The notes under the pieces: generated by a model
Databases searched by the model: none
Told to the model about the DNA's origin: nothing
Seen by the model: the letters and a program-made list of their open reading frames with translations, nothing else
Source: CAZEXD01 sp964516865
Lineage (GTDB): Bacteria > Patescibacteriota > Minisyncoccia > Minisyncoccales > Staskawiczbacteraceae
Assembly (NCBI GenBank): GCA_964516865.1
Contig: CAZEXD010000002.1
Coordinates: 1 to 49,350 of the forward strand
DNA length: 49,350 bases
Direction of reading: 5' to 3'
Made by a program: the position numbers and the translations under genes
Shown here: positions 41,601 through 49,211 of the stretch, one piece after another
Layout: every line of letters begins with the position of its first letter
Numbering within the stretch: the first letter of the stretch is position 1

Positions 41601-42122
41601 CTGATAAGCAGTTTGAATGGTTGCTTCTTCTATAGTTGGATTTTTTAATTCAAAAATTGCAATTGGCACGCCATTTATAAAAACAACAACATCTGGCCTT
41701 CTTACCCTTTCGGCTCCTTGAACAGTAAATTGATTAACAACTAAAAATTCATTATTTAGCGGATCTTCAAAATCAATTACCTTTACAAACTTTCCCCGCA
41801 AACTTTTATTTTCATCTTCAACATCAACTTTTATTCCGTTTCTTAACATCTCATAAACTTCTTTATTAGCAATTTCTAAATTTGGAGATTCAATTTTCTT
41901 TAATTTATAAATTGCCTCATCAATTGCTTTTTCTGGTAAATCGGGATTTAATCTTTTCAAAGCGCTTTTTAATCTCTTTTCCAAAATCACATCCTTAAAA
42001 TCTCTTTCAACCAAAATCCCACCTGGCGAAATCTCCGGCCCAAATTTATACTCATAACCAAGCTGTTTAAACCACTCAATCGCTGGCTGTTCTGTTAAAT
42101 TTTGCTCATTTAGTTTATTCAT
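38664..42122 (-). CDS. hsdR: Type I restriction enzyme R subunit with an inserted DUF559 domain
   Basis: The ATP-driven translocase and nuclease of the R-M complex, 1152 residues. The N-terminal nuclease has RRPDVVVF and VPIAIFELKNP (Asp144, Glu158, Lys160). The SF2 motor begins VLWHTQGSGKTLSMVFYV, with IIVIADEAHRSEYAELA, MGITATPIDAEN and later IARVNRVFKDKEG. Between KAIRETLRASG and VNRKIGVLWHTQGSGK, where other HsdR proteins have a short linker, residues ~294-431 form a complete DUF559 domain encoded by a separate cassette. The frame stays open through it. A coiled coil and the C-terminal domain for HsdM/HsdS contact follow. Confidence 0.93.
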   Translation of the reverse strand: MNKLNEQNLTEQPAIEWFKQLGYEYKFGPEISPGGILVERDFKDVILEKRLKSALKRLNPDLPEKAIDEAIYKLKKIESPNLEIANKEVYEMLRNGIKVDVEDENKSLRGKFVKVIDFEDPLNNEFLVVNQFTVQGAERVRRPDVVVFINGVPIAIFELKNPTIEEATIQTAYQQLQDYKKDIPEIFKYNQILAISDLVEAKYGTISASWEWFKKWRGIEDSDEKLKGVSELEVLVKGIFQKSRILDIIKNFIIFEADSEKDVSKFTKKICLYHQYFGVNKAIRETLRASGQLPSSNFSQREKNYRGNFEFSGLISKARELRKNQTKAEEILWEILRNRQFLNLKFRRQHQIGDYIVDFYCPELKLIIEIDGEIHNTEEQSKKDSKREAYLKSLGNNILRFSNQRIFEDLDGVLQDIAQYTSPTGRGYDEGYVNRKIGVLWHTQGSGKTLSMVFYVNKAKELKELQSPTFVFLTDRNDLDNQFYKTFLRTGYSALAKQAETIKDLEAKLKTAGAELIFTTIQKFGENFGILSEKENIIVIADEAHRSEYAELAARARKAMPNASFMGITATPIDAENRNTRLVFGDYIDKYPMSRSVEDGATVPIYYESRLVPLHLTNYFIDDEFEKLTQEVRDIEVKESLKKKFARLEQAVSVPDRLKQIADDIVNHFNSRGLEGKAMVVTISRRVAVEMYKLIKELPNAPEVAVVISNPNEFKNEIQEEIKASELEKRFKNPQDPLKMVVVCDMWLTGFDVPCLTTMYFDKPLKNHGLMQAIARVNRVFKDKEGGLIVDYIGIADDLKKALSIYDEPTRNETMISIDEIVNKMLEKYDVVKSMLSGVEYSKWKYLEGEKLSQLFQQAINTIITNPEDETLDDNKKERFLKESLALIKLYAFVMPHKEAYEIKNDVDFFKALRSALIKQTTTKKEISEISFDFDSTVKELLSKSIAAEGIIDIFAMKGKEKINISVLDENFLEEAKKLKYKNLTIEILRKLLEDEIGLRIKKNKIRYYSLSELLEKIIEEYENRVINASKVIEKLIELAQEIKKADKEARETGLSEEELAFYDAIASKKMIKQDEKIKELVKELVRMIRRDLTIDWTNSEIVKARIRDNVRFLLLRNDFKPEETEEITNLIYQQAFMLYRDYIHTPAFSIN
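40831..41243 (-). mobile_element. In-frame DUF559 nuclease cassette with terminal inverted repeats inside hsdR
   Basis: The ends are CCCTCATC..CTCCCAGTGGGAG (40831-40861) and its inverted counterpart CTCCCTCTGGGAG..GATGAGGG (41214-41243), each with its own inner palindrome. The translated middle reads ISKARELRKNQTKAEEILWE, FRRQHQIGDYIVDFYCPEL and LIIEIDGEIH, a classic DUF559/Vsr-like endonuclease with its D...E-x-D-G-x-x-H core. Both ends are read through as protein (PSSNFSQREKN and TSPTGRGYDEG), so the element keeps the host frame. Confidence 0.75.
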
Positions 42123-42128
42123 TTTAGT

Positions 42129-42605
42129 TTATTCATTTTTTTGAATTATCAATTTTTTTATTAATTTTTTCCACTCACCGATACATCTATCAGCAACTTC
42201 AACGACATCAATAGGAGTACCAAATCCCCAAACATCGATACCAAATCTTGATTTTTTATCGAAATAATCATAATAACGCGAAATAGGAGTTGAAACGCCC
42301 ACTCTAAAATCAACAAAATCATTATTGGGGATATATTTGTCAATGCTTTGATGTTTCTGTTTATTTGCTAAATCTCGACACAACGAAAGCCAAATATTTT
42401 GTGATATAAAATCATCAATAAAATTTTTATCAAATCCACTTTTTATAATCCAATCCCGCAAATGATAACACTGGATAAAAAAAGAAGTAAAAGTATCTAT
42501 TGCTTCCTCGAAATTATTATCGGTTGCAATAGAAAATTGTTCAATATTCTTCTTTAATCTTTTTATACGGTTAAATTGTTCTTCGTAAACGATTTTATAT
42601 TTCAT
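42129..42605 (-). CDS. Helical protein of unknown function in the R-M operon (possibly HEPN-like)
   Basis: A 158-residue protein. The helical N-terminal half includes ATDNNFEEAIDTFTSFF, CYHLRDWIIKSGF and LSLCRDLANKQKHQSI. A beta-rich end follows. The pattern H-L-x-D-W...C-R-D-L-x-N-x-x-K-H occurs in small proteins beside defence genes, and the R-x7-H arrangement is reminiscent of, but not identical to, the HEPN R-x4-6-H RNase motif. It overlaps the hsdS stop by 4 nt and ends 6 nt before hsdR, so it is cotranscribed with them. Confidence 0.5.
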   Translation of the reverse strand: MKYKIVYEEQFNRIKRLKKNIEQFSIATDNNFEEAIDTFTSFFIQCYHLRDWIIKSGFDKNFIDDFISQNIWLSLCRDLANKQKHQSIDKYIPNNDFVDFRVGVSTPISRYYDYFDKKSRFGIDVWGFGTPIDVVEVADRCIGEWKKLIKKLIIQKNE

Positions 42606-43657
42606 ACTCTTATTTCCCCGCTCATTAATTTTGGTAAAAGCAAATCGCGGAGCGCGGTTAAGGTTTGGTTTTCATAAAAACTTGAAAGTTTCTTTTGCTC
42701 AATATCGGCGACTATTGACTCAAACTTATTTTGTAAATTTTCATCTACTATAGGTAGCTCTAACTGCTCTAAATCTTTTATGGTAATTTGAGGCTGCGCG
42801 CTTCCTCCAACTACTGAGTCTAAATTTTGATTTTTTAATAAATAATAGAAGAATATTTTTTTATTATTTCTGGGCATAATAATTAAAGAATTATGAGTAA
42901 CTGAGCAGTTTGGTAAGGTTAATGTTACATTGCCAACAACCCCTCGACATCCAATAATTATTTGACGTTCGGAAAAATCATAAGAATCGGAATAACCGAT
43001 TACTCCATTTGCGCCATATACTGGATAACCACTTTTTTTAAGTTTATTCGCAGCTGGCCCCTTCCCGTATTTTATATCCGCTAAATCGCCTAATTTTTGA
43101 TTTTTGATTTTTGATTTTTGATTTTTCATAAACCACTCCTTAAAAACCCCCTGCGCCATCTCCTCCAAAGTTTTAATAATTTTATTATTCACCTCAATCT
43201 TATCATCAAAAGCAGAAAGAATATCAGCAATCCGTTTTTGTTCATTAATATTTTCAGAGATTGTAACTTCTAAACTATGCGCAGTGTCTCTGTTTAATCC
43301 TGGAACTCCTACATTTATGTCTACTTTTTTAAAATCAATTGTTTTGAGTAAATAATAAAAAAATTTTAAATCACCTTCTTTTTTTAACGAATCAATAAAA
43401 TATACTGTATCTATTGGATAAAACGGATTACTTGAAAAATAGACTGCTCCCACATTACCCTTTCTTCCAATAATAATTCCTTGATTATTTACTGCTGGTT
43501 TATTATGATACCCCACAATTCCACTTGACCCATATACAGGAATATTACCTTTTATTCTCTTTTCTTCAGGCAATCCAAAACCATATTTTAATTCGATCCA
43601 TTCCCCCAATTTAATCTTTCGCCAACTTTTAGATTTTATTTTTTCTTTATGTTGCAT
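42602..43657 (-). CDS. hsdS: Type I restriction specificity subunit S
   Basis: It sets the DNA target of the complex. 351 residues with two target-recognition halves. The first has WRKIKLGEWIELKYGFGLPE, PVYGSSGIVGYHNKPAVN and GIIIGRKGNVG, then a coiled spacer (EQKRIADILSAFDDKIEVNN). The second has KLGDLADIKYGKG, YPVYGANGVIGYSDSYDF and IIIGCRGVVGNV, then NLQNKFESIVADIEQKK and a closing LRDLLLPKLMSGEIRV. Both halves look complete. Its start overlaps the unknown gene upstream by 11 nt. Confidence 0.92.
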   Translation of the reverse strand: MQHKEKIKSKSWRKIKLGEWIELKYGFGLPEEKRIKGNIPVYGSSGIVGYHNKPAVNNQGIIIGRKGNVGAVYFSSNPFYPIDTVYFIDSLKKEGDLKFFYYLLKTIDFKKVDINVGVPGLNRDTAHSLEVTISENINEQKRIADILSAFDDKIEVNNKIIKTLEEMAQGVFKEWFMKNQKSKIKNQKLGDLADIKYGKGPAANKLKKSGYPVYGANGVIGYSDSYDFSERQIIIGCRGVVGNVTLTLPNCSVTHNSLIIMPRNNKKIFFYYLLKNQNLDSVVGGSAQPQITIKDLEQLELPIVDENLQNKFESIVADIEQKKLSSFYENQTLTALRDLLLPKLMSGEIRV

Positions 43658-44474
43658 AAATATACAAACTTTTTAATTCGGTATTCAAAGAAATATATTC
43701 TTTTTTAAAACCAACAAGTGCAAATAAAAATGGAGATTTTTTGTTTTCTTTTTGAATGCTTCTGGAACTCGCGAGTAAATATATACCAAGCAAAAAAGGT
43801 TTTTTAAGATTTTTCCTCATCATTTTTACCATTAAGCAAGGTATATTATTATATTTGTTTAAAACTTTTTTCTCTTCAAAGCCCCCAAATCCTACTATTT
43901 TAAAAAATATTCTATTTTCAGGCACAACTGCTAAAGAATTAAATTCATTTCTTTTTATCTTTGGAAGAAAATCCTTAAATTTTTCTAATCCTTCAAACTG
44001 AATGGTAAAAATATGTTCATCATCAAGTTTTTCGATAGGTGTAGCTTGAATCTGAATTAATTTAAAGCTTAAAGGTAAATTTATCTTTTGAGGAGAAGTG
44101 GGTTTAAAATTTACAATCCCGCTTAGATGATAAGAAAATTTCACAGGTATAGATGAAATTTTAATAGCATTTTGTTTAGCATTAAAATTTTCTAGTTTTG
44201 ATTCGCCTTGTGGAATTATCATAACTCCACAATAAAATTCCGAGGATTGAAAATCTGGGAAAGTAATATAAAAATCAGGGCTGTTTTGACTTAGAATTAA
44301 CTTAAATATTCTCTTAACCGAATCTCCACGTTGAATACAAAAATTTAAAGATTCTATTTTATGATTTTGTAATTGAATTTTGTTACATTTTGTCATTTTG
44401 GTTTCCCCCAACTTCACCTTTCGCCATCCTCTGGGTAGATTGTTATTCTCAAATTGTAAATTTTGTTTTTGCAT
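43647..44474 (-). CDS. Unknown protein fused to a copied HsdS N-terminus, between hsdM and hsdS
   Basis: A 275-residue protein. Residues ~10-24 (NNNLPRGWRKVKLGE) are the standard opening of an HsdS subunit. The rest is not HsdS. It is a beta-rich sequence (FKLILSQNSPDFYITFPDFQ, IPVKFSYHLSGIVNFKP, FAVVGF-like ends) without a recognised family. A more natural start may be the internal ATG giving MTKCNKIQLQNHKIE. The next gene, hsdS, begins with a second copy of the same opening. This suggests cargo inserted near the 5' end of hsdS, with the junction sequence duplicated. Confidence 0.55.
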   Translation of the reverse strand: MQKQNLQFENNNLPRGWRKVKLGETKMTKCNKIQLQNHKIESLNFCIQRGDSVKRIFKLILSQNSPDFYITFPDFQSSEFYCGVMIIPQGESKLENFNAKQNAIKISSIPVKFSYHLSGIVNFKPTSPQKINLPLSFKLIQIQATPIEKLDDEHIFTIQFEGLEKFKDFLPKIKRNEFNSLAVVPENRIFFKIVGFGGFEEKKVLNKYNNIPCLMVKMMRKNLKKPFLLGIYLLASSRSIQKENKKSPFLFALVGFKKEYISLNTELKSLYIYAT

Positions 44475-44481
44475 TTCTAAC

Positions 44482-46275
44482 TTATAATTTAAATTTTCTT
44501 AAATTCTCCCTTATTTTTTCTTCTAACTCACGGTTTTGTTTGAAATATTCTTCTAATTCTGCTGTTAATTTTTTCATTTTTTCTTCAAATGGAATTCCAT
44601 CATCTTCTTCTGGTTTTACGCCAACATATCTTCCCGGAGTTAAAACATAACCATTTTTTCTGATTTCTTCTAGGGTCGCTGATTTGCAAAAGCCGGGGAT
44701 GTCTTCGTATTTGCCAAACCCTTCTTCTCTGCGCCAAGCACGCACAGTATTAGCAATTTTTTGAATTTGTTCATCCGTAAATACAACTTGCTTTTTTGAA
44801 ACCGGCTCATAAATTTCTCTGGCATCAATAAATAAAGTTTCGCCTGTTCTATTTCTAAATCTTCCATTCTTTTTATTTTTAGTTACGAACCACAAGGAGA
44901 CGGGAAGTGAAACATTTAAAAAAAGTTTTGGCGGACAAGCGATAATCACATCAACTAAATCATCTTCAATAATTTTTTTTCTAATTTCTCCTTCTTTATG
45001 ACCTGCCGCTAAAGCGCCATTTGCTAAAGCGCCATTTGCCATAACAAAACCCGCCATTCCATTTGGCGCTAAATGATAAATAAAATGTTGAATCCACATA
45101 AAATTGGCATTGGTCGCTGGCGGTGTTCCATACTTTAATCGTGGATCTTTGTCTGACAATCTTTTAGGATCCCAGTCAGCATTAAATGGAGGATTAGACA
45201 AAACAAAATCAAATCTAAAATCAGAAAATTTATTATCATAATAAGAATTGCCTTGTTCTATTTGTCCTTCCATTCCTCGTAAAGCCAAATTCATTTTACA
45301 AAGACGCCAAGTATTAATATTAAATTCTTGTCCATAAAAAGAAATTTTGCTTGAATCTTTTTTATGAATTTGTAAAAATTTGCCTGATTGCACAAACATT
45401 CCACCAGAACCACAAGCTGGATCAAAAACTCTTGCTCCCTCATATGGTTCCAAAATTTCAACTAAAAGTTTAACAATTGAACGCGGAGTATAAAACTCTC
45501 CTCCTCGTTTACCTTCGGCTGAAGCAAATTGCCCTAAAAAATATTCATAAACTCTTCCTAGAATATCTTTTTCTTCATCAAAATGATGATTAAATTTTAT
45601 TTTTGAAAATAAATTGATAAGCTCACCAAGGCTATGACTTTCAACCGGTGTACGTGAATAAACTTTCGGTAATATACCTTTAAGCGATGGGTTTTCTTCT
45701 TCTATAGCTTCAAGGGCCTCGTCTAAATATTTGCCGATGTCATGATGCATCGTATGCCTTTGCAAATAATCCCAACGCGCTTTTTCTGGAATAAAAAAAA
45801 TACCCTTGGCGCGATAAGGATCTTTTTGTTCTACATAATATTTCCTTGAGGATTCGTCGCGAATAAATGAAGCACCCTTGGGGTCAGAAACTAATTTTTC
45901 TAATTCATTTTTTCTCTGATAAAAAGAATCGGAAACATATTTTAGAAAAATTAATCCTAAAACAATATATTTATATTCTCCGGGGTCAATATTACCTCTT
46001 AATTTATCTGCCGCTTTCCAAAGTTCTTTTTCAAAATCCAAATCTTTTGAAGGTTTTTGGCTAAGGTTTATAACTTGCTCTGTTGTTTCTTTTTGAACTT
46101 TTTTAATTCTTTCTTTTATATCCTCGGGTAATGTTTCAATATCATATAAAAAACCAGCGCCAACTTTTTTGATTTTAACACCTGAAGCATCTTTTAATTG
46201 CTTTTGAATTGCCTGTCTTGTTACACCTAAAATCCGCGCTAAATCTGAAGTTGAAATATGTTTATCTTTTTCCAT
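44482..46275 (-). CDS. hsdM: Type I DNA methyltransferase M subunit with N-terminal HTH
   Basis: An N6-adenine methyltransferase. With start 46275 it has 597 residues. The first ~60 residues are an added helix-turn-helix region (HISTSDLARILGVTRQAIQK, then QLKDASGVKIKKVGAGFLYD). Then comes the HsdM N-terminal helical domain (FEKELWKAADKLRGNIDPGE, IVLGLIFLKYVSDSF). The catalytic domain has the SAM motif ARVFDPACGSGGMFVQSGKF and FVLSNPPFNADWDPK. The C-terminal coiled coil contacts HsdS. ATG 46275 coincides with the predicted transcription start; ATG 46284 and TTG 46317 are less likely. Confidence 0.9.
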   Translation of the reverse strand: MEKDKHISTSDLARILGVTRQAIQKQLKDASGVKIKKVGAGFLYDIETLPEDIKERIKKVQKETTEQVINLSQKPSKDLDFEKELWKAADKLRGNIDPGEYKYIVLGLIFLKYVSDSFYQRKNELEKLVSDPKGASFIRDESSRKYYVEQKDPYRAKGIFFIPEKARWDYLQRHTMHHDIGKYLDEALEAIEEENPSLKGILPKVYSRTPVESHSLGELINLFSKIKFNHHFDEEKDILGRVYEYFLGQFASAEGKRGGEFYTPRSIVKLLVEILEPYEGARVFDPACGSGGMFVQSGKFLQIHKKDSSKISFYGQEFNINTWRLCKMNLALRGMEGQIEQGNSYYDNKFSDFRFDFVLSNPPFNADWDPKRLSDKDPRLKYGTPPATNANFMWIQHFIYHLAPNGMAGFVMANGALANGALAAGHKEGEIRKKIIEDDLVDVIIACPPKLFLNVSLPVSLWFVTKNKKNGRFRNRTGETLFIDAREIYEPVSKKQVVFTDEQIQKIANTVRAWRREEGFGKYEDIPGFCKSATLEEIRKNGYVLTPGRYVGVKPEEDDGIPFEEKMKKLTAELEEYFKQNRELEEKIRENLRKFKL

Positions 46276-46282
46276 TATTTTC

Positions 46283-46330
46283 ATTTTAATAAAATAAAAA
46301 TGGTTGTCAAGTGACAACCATTTTTAAATC
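46283..46330 (-). promoter_or_regulatory. hsdM promoter overlapped by a palindromic operator
   Basis: On the minus strand TTGACA (46310-46305), a 16-nt spacer and TAAAAT (46288-46283) put the start at about 46275, the hsdM ATG itself. AAATGGTTGTCA and its inverted copy TGACAACCATTT form a near-perfect palindrome (about 46297-46326) over the -35 box. This suits an autoregulatory operator for the HTH on HsdM. It could also serve as a terminator for plus-strand transcripts (T run on that side). Confidence 0.65.
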
Positions 46331-46364
46331 AAATTTCTTTTCTTAAAATTAAAAATTTTGTATC

Positions 46365-46549
46365 TCAATCTTTCAACTCCTTTTTCAACCGCTCAACTTC
46401 GGCTTTCAATTTTTCAATTTCTAATTTTCTATTTTCTTTTGCATTTCTAAAAGTTCTTGCTGCGCGTCAAGAATCTGCTGATACTACTCAATCTTACCAG
46501 TTTCCTGCAAAATTTTTCCTATTGATTTTAATTCATCAAATATTGCCAT
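46365..46549 (-). pseudogene. Broken small coiled-coil gene
   Basis: From ATG 46549 the minus strand reads MAIFDELKSIGKILQETGKI, then an in-frame TAG, then YQQILDAQQELLEMQKK, a frame change, and EKLKAEVERLKKELKD to a TGA. Restoring one codon and one frame would give a coiled-coil protein of about 60 residues, of the kind common beside mobile and defence genes. Confidence 0.65.
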
Positions 46550-46845
46550 AAATTTATAAAAATTACCTCAATAAGCCGTTAGAAAGATTGCATTTATAAA
46601 AAACATCATTCTTCCAGTTTTAAAAATACTTTCTAACGGGGTTTACTTATCATAACGGGCTTTTAAGGCGGTAATTTCTTAACTTTAATTCCTGTTTTGC
46701 TTTTTCTAAATATTCTTCTATAATTTCATAAAATTTGATAAACTAAAGTAAGTTCGTAAATATACCATAAAGAGTATTTGCGCATCAATTTTTAAAACAA
46801 ATCAACTGAAATTTGTTTTTGCCTTATTAAAAATATAGAGTATTT
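46550..46845. other. Gene-poor stretch with an inverted repeat and an ORF fragment
   Basis: CCGTTAGAAAG (46576-46586) and CTTTCTAACGG (46629-46639) form an 11-bp inverted repeat 42 bases apart. A minus-strand fragment at about 46660-46760 reads FYEIIEEYLEKAKQELKLRN, with a stop before it and no start. I saw no intact gene. Confidence 0.5.
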
Positions 46846-47216
46846 TGATGAATTAGGTTCTTTAAATCTGCCCGCAAGAAAGTTTGCGATTTTCGGCAGT
46901 GGACCAATGGCGATCAAGGGTATTAGAGAGTCAAAAGACATAGATGTTATTGTTAACCAAGATTTGTGGGATATTTTATTTCAAAAGTATCCGGAATCGT
47001 TGCGCCACAATCCGACCTGTCTTAAAATTGGCAATATTGAGATTTACAAGGATTGGCCAAACTTGACGGATAGGATAAAAAATGATTGATGGCGCTGAAA
47101 TAATCGCAAATTTTCCATTTGTGCAACTTAAATATGTTGTGGAATGAAAAAAAACAATTCGGTAGAGATAAAGATCTAAAAGATAAGAACTTATTCAAAT
47201 TAGGGCAAACAATCAC
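46846..47216 (+). pseudogene. Frameshifted nucleotidyltransferase-fold gene
   Basis: The plus strand reads NLPARKFAIFGSGPMAIKGI, then RESKDIDVIVNQDLWDILFQ, through to a stop near 47089. The next frame continues MIDGAEIIANFPFVQLKYVV, and a third frame gives WNEKKQFGRDKDLKD. The order G-S-G-x-x...S-K-D-I-D-V is the nucleotidyltransferase core seen in AbiEii-like and related proteins. At least two frame changes disable it. Confidence 0.7.
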
Positions 47217-47243
47217 AAAAACCGATTTTTTTCGTTATAATTT

Positions 47244-47816
47244 ATGGAAATAAATAATTTGCAAAATAATCCAAAAGAACTGATGCGACTGGCAAAGACG
47301 GGCGATAAAAATGCTTATAGCCAACTTTATAAATTGTATTTTACGCCGGTTTTCCGATACATCTATTTGCGAGTTAAAAACAAGGAAGAAGCCAGTGATT
47401 TGGCGCAAACAGTATTTTTAAAAGTTTTTACAGCCCTGCCAAATTTTACAGAGCAAAAAAAATCGCCTTTGGCATATTTCTTCACTATTGCCAGAAACAC
47501 AATTATAGATTATTGGCGGACAAAAAAGAAAAATAAGGTTGACGATTTTGACGCTATCGCCCAAAAAACAGCCGATAACAGCGAGGATCCGCAAAAAATA
47601 TATGAAAAAAAAGAAGACCAAGTATTTATCAACCGAGTTTTGCGGGAACTTACCGACATTCAGCAGGAAGTGATTGCGCTCAAATTCATAAGCGAGTTGT
47701 CTAATAAAGAAATCGCCGAATTGTTAGGAAAAACAGAAGAAGCGGTGCGCCAACTCCAATGCCGGGCATTAAGGTCATTAAAAGATATTTTAAAGAATCA
47801 AAAATATTATGAATAA
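47244..47816 (+). CDS. ECF-type RNA polymerase sigma factor
   Basis: A group 4 sigma-70 protein of 190 residues. Region 2 is NAYSQLYKLYFTPVFRYIYL, KNKEEASDLAQTVFLKVFTA and YFFTIARNTIIDYWRTKKK. Region 4 is RELTDIQQEVIALKFISELS, NKEIAELLGKTEEAVRQLQC and RALRSLKDIL. A TATAAT lies just before the ATG (47236-47241), so the true start may be the ATG at 47283 (MRLAKTGDKNAY), which keeps all family residues. The next gene overlaps it by 8 nt and is probably its anti-sigma factor. Confidence 0.92.
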   Translation: MEINNLQNNPKELMRLAKTGDKNAYSQLYKLYFTPVFRYIYLRVKNKEEASDLAQTVFLKVFTALPNFTEQKKSPLAYFFTIARNTIIDYWRTKKKNKVDDFDAIAQKTADNSEDPQKIYEKKEDQVFINRVLRELTDIQQEVIALKFISELSNKEIAELLGKTEEAVRQLQCRALRSLKDILKNQKYYE

Positions 47817-48456
47817 TCACAATGACAAAAGAATAGAAGAAATTGTAGAACAAGTTCTCCGATATATTGATGAGGGAAAAACGCCGATGGAAATTTTTGA
47901 TTTATTTCCGGATTATCGCGAAGAATTAAAAGAAGTGTTTTTTGTTATTAACTTTATTAAAAAAGAGGGCGGAAAAATATATCCAGACAAAGAAATTTTT
48001 AAACAAGTGATGGAAAAAATGCCGACAAGCGTCACAAATCAAAATAATTCTCGTTATTCTTTTATGAAAGAGGTGCAAGGTCGACCCTCTTTACCAATAA
48101 TTAATAGTTTAACCAAAATATTAAATCATATGACTATGAATTGGAAAATTATGGTGCCGGTTGGAATTGTGGTCGTTATTGCGCTTGTTTTGATTGGTAT
48201 AAATCAATTTGGCACAAAGTCGCTTCAGAGTCCGATTGCCGAACAGGAGACACCGATTGCGATTTCTCAAGATCTGCCGACAGCAAGTTTGCAACCAGCC
48301 ACAGGCAATATTGAGGAAACAGTCAATGCCATCATTGCCGCCGCTTCTGCCGAAGAAACATACTTTGCGGACGCGATAAAGGATAGCGAACTCATAGCAG
48401 TCGATAGTCAATTAATTAATAATTTTGGTCAATCTTACAATGAAAATGAATTCTAA
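47809..48456 (+). CDS. Probable membrane anti-sigma factor
   Basis: A 215-residue protein. The cytoplasmic N-terminal part has EEIVEQVLRYIDEGKTPMEI and FDLFPDYREELKEVFFVINF. A single membrane helix (~109-130, MVPVGIVVVIALVLIGINQF) follows, then an outer Thr/Pro/Gln-rich stretch and IEETVNAIIAAASAEETYFA with a terminal NNFGQSYNENEF. Overlap with the sigma gene and this topology fit a sigma-sequestering membrane protein; there is no zinc HxxxCxxC motif. Its end overlaps the next reading frame. Confidence 0.65.
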   Translation: MNNHNDKRIEEIVEQVLRYIDEGKTPMEIFDLFPDYREELKEVFFVINFIKKEGGKIYPDKEIFKQVMEKMPTSVTNQNNSRYSFMKEVQGRPSLPIINSLTKILNHMTMNWKIMVPVGIVVVIALVLIGINQFGTKSLQSPIAEQETPIAISQDLPTASLQPATGNIEETVNAIIAAASAEETYFADAIKDSELIAVDSQLINNFGQSYNENEF

Positions 48457-49192
48457 AAAAATGTTTGCGAGTTTAGCCGGCTTGGCGCTCGTTTTGGGCT
48501 TGATTTTTCCGGTTATGTCTTTTGCTCAAACAAGATTTAAAAATACTGCTTTTTGCTCAAAGATTGATCAAATTATTGCTCCGATTGAACAAAAAATGGC
48601 AGATCGGGAAACAAAACTTCAAGCAAGATGGCAGGAAAGGAGCGCTAATTTAGCGCAGCGCAGGGCAAACAGAAGCGCCCATTTGTCAGAATATAGAAAT
48701 ATCCACGATGATAATCGGGAAGCGTTGTATGCAAAATTAGAAGAGAAAGCCGCAACCGATGTTCAAAAACAAGCGGTTGCTAAATTCAAAGCCACGGTTG
48801 AGGCGGCAGTTGCTGCCCGTAAAGCCGCAGTTGATTCTGCTATTTCAGCCATGCAGCAAAGCCTTGATCAGTTAATCGCTAATCGCCAAGAAGCAGTTAA
48901 AAAAGCGATAAATGAATTCAAGGACGCCAAATCTGCTGCTATTGAAAAAGCCAAAACTGATTGCTCTGCCGGAGTTAGTGTAAAAACTGTCCGCGAAAAT
49001 TTTAGAACAAGTATGAAAGCAGCGCAGGAAAAATTTAAAAACGATTTTCAGGCGATTGAAAAGATAAAAGATTCATTTGAATCGGTTCGCGCCGCTAAAC
49101 AAGAGGCAATAAAAAAAGCCATTGCTGATTTTAAAACAACAATGGAAAAAGCCCGCGACGATCTCAAAGCCGCTTTCGGCAATAATCAATAA
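48440..49192 (+). CDS. Secreted Ala/Lys-rich coiled-coil protein
   Basis: From ATG 48440 it has 250 residues. The signal peptide (FASLAGLALVLGLIFPVMSF) ends near AQ. The mature protein is almost entirely helical and rich in Ala, Lys, Glu and Gln (FKATVEAAVAARKAAVDSAI, QEAIKKAIADFKTTMEKARD). One Cys lies near each end of the helical part (FCSKIDQ and DCSAG). It overlaps the end of the anti-sigma gene by 17 nt and ends the operon. It is likely the main envelope product controlled by this sigma factor. Confidence 0.7.
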   Translation: MKMNSKKMFASLAGLALVLGLIFPVMSFAQTRFKNTAFCSKIDQIIAPIEQKMADRETKLQARWQERSANLAQRRANRSAHLSEYRNIHDDNREALYAKLEEKAATDVQKQAVAKFKATVEAAVAARKAAVDSAISAMQQSLDQLIANRQEAVKKAINEFKDAKSAAIEKAKTDCSAGVSVKTVRENFRTSMKAAQEKFKNDFQAIEKIKDSFESVRAAKQEAIKKAIADFKTTMEKARDDLKAAFGNNQ

Positions 49193-49211
49193 ATAATAAA
49201 TACACCCAAAA

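Noticed and set aside
46297..46326. The hsdM palindrome as a plain plus-strand terminator
   Set aside because: There is no plus-strand gene upstream to terminate, and the palindrome sits exactly on the -35 box of hsdM, so an operator is the better reading. Terminator function is not excluded.
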